Below, one piece after another: positions 6,440 through 7,007 of a stretch of DNA of 7,007 nucleotides (positions are counted from its first letter, which is position 1; every line of letters starts with the position of its first letter). The stretch is from JBBRLA01 sp038231615. GTDB lineage: Bacteria; Myxococcota_A; Polyangia; Palsa-1104; JAEUJZ01. Made by a program: the position numbers and the translations under genes. The stretch lies in contig JBBRLA010000466.1 of assembly GCA_038231615.1 (NCBI GenBank), positions 1-7,007 of the forward strand, given 5' to 3'. The notes under the pieces were generated by a model. That model did not search any database. It was not told the DNA's origin and saw only the letters and a list, made by a program, of their open reading frames with translations.

Positions 6440-7007
6440 ATCGAGGTTGCGGACGTTCAAGGCGTGTTGTTCGATGAACTCGCGACGTGGCTCTACGGCT
6501 TCGCCCATGAGCATACTGAAGATGCGCTCCGCCTCGATCAGGTCGTCTGCGTGGACTTCCAGCAGCGTCCGCTTGGCCGGGTCCATCGTCGTTTCCCAGA
6601 GCTGCTCGGCGCTCATTTCGCCCAGCCCCTTGTAGCGCTGGATCTGGAGGCCCTTGCGCCCCAGGGCATCCAGGTGCGTGCCCAAATCGTCCAGGCTGGC
6701 CACGGTGTGGGTCGATCCCCCATCGACCAGCGTGAACGGCCCTTCCCCGTACTTGCCCAGCTTCTTCCCCCGTTCATACATCTCCTCAAACTCGGGCGAG
6801 TCGAAGAGTGCGAAGTCGACGACGGTCTCTTTCCTGGCCCCGCCCAGACGTGCCGGATAAAGGGCTTTGAAGCAGCCGTGTTCGTCGTCGCTCTTGATAT
6901 GGACGTTGAGTTCGCCCAGGGAAGAATCGCGGCGCAGATGGACCTGTACCTGGTCCAGCATCTGTTTCAGCGATTCCTCGCTCTTCAAGTTCTCCTTCAA
7001 ATCTTCC
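6434..7007 (-). CDS. gyrB: DNA gyrase subunit B, C-terminal part (5' end lies outside the window)
   Basis: GyrB is the ATPase subunit of gyrase and introduces negative supercoils together with GyrA. The frame is open from the window edge to the TAG at 6434-6436, giving 190 visible residues; the TTG near 7000 is an internal Leu. The C-terminal hallmark is complete: IQRYKGLGEMSAEQLWETTM, then DPAKRTLL, ADDLIEAERIFSMLMG, VEPRREFIEQHAL and the terminal NLDI. Upstream of it, residues such as VDFALFDSPEFEEMYERGKK correspond to the insertion found in Gram-negative GyrB, as in E. coli, between the TOPRIM region and the tail. This favours GyrB over ParE. The gene converges on ppsR with no hairpin-plus-T-run terminator visible in the 17-nt gap, so transcripts from the two genes may overlap. 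Confidence 0.95.
   Translation of the reverse strand, partial: EDLKENLKSEESLKQMLDQVQVHLRRDSSLGELNVHIKSDDEHGCFKALYPARLGGARKETVVDFALFDSPEFEEMYERGKKLGKYGEGPFTLVDGGSTHTVASLDDLGTHLDALGRKGLQIQRYKGLGEMSAEQLWETTMDPAKRTLLEVHADDLIEAERIFSMLMGEAVEPRREFIEQHALNVRNLDI

Noticed and set aside
1..7007. Search for mobile elements, CRISPR repeats, tRNA or rRNA genes
   Set aside because: No transposase or integrase motifs, regularly spaced repeats, cloverleaf-like segments or rRNA signatures were seen on either strand.

Overview
This high-GC window appears to be chromosomal DNA from a member of the Myxococcota (the former Deltaproteobacteria) or a close relative. The main evidence is a CarD/CdnL regulator of exactly the myxobacterial type: 164 residues, with WNRRYREYMEKIKTGSVFEI and LSFGERKMLDTA blocks almost as in Myxococcus. 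The gyrase B tail carries the Gram-negative type of insertion, which fits. The lineage is inferred from remembered family sequences, not from a search, and I cannot place it below phylum level.

Layout, left to right. (1) Bases 1-1046 are the 3' end of a lysine/alanine-rich TPR-like protein gene, plus strand. (2) Bases 1047-1394 are the only long non-coding stretch. It is visibly richer in T and A than the rest and probably holds the cdnL promoter and leader. (3) cdnL (1395-1889, GTG start behind a perfect AAGGAG) encodes an RNA-polymerase-binding transcription factor. (4) tlyA (1962-2702) encodes an rRNA 2'-O-methyltransferase with an S4 domain. (5) Bases 2750-4237 encode a two-part protein: a GT-B-like N-terminal half fused to a NodB/CE4 polysaccharide deacetylase domain. 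(6) Bases 4234-5541 encode a radical SAM/SPASM protein whose ATG overlaps the previous stop in an ATGA. (7) ppsR (5556-6416) encodes the DUF299 kinase/pyrophosphorylase that controls PEP synthase or PPDK. (8) Bases 6434-7007, minus strand, are the 3' end of gyrB, converging on ppsR with a 17-nt gap.

From cdnL to ppsR, five plus-strand genes are tightly spaced (gaps of 72, 47, -4 and 14 nt), so they may be one transcript. cdnL, tlyA, ppsR and gyrB are housekeeping or stress-adaptation genes. The unusual element is the coupled pair at 2750-5541: a carbohydrate-active fusion protein and a radical SAM/SPASM enzyme with no visible precursor-peptide gene. It is the best candidate here for an undescribed modification pathway, but what it does cannot be read from the sequence.
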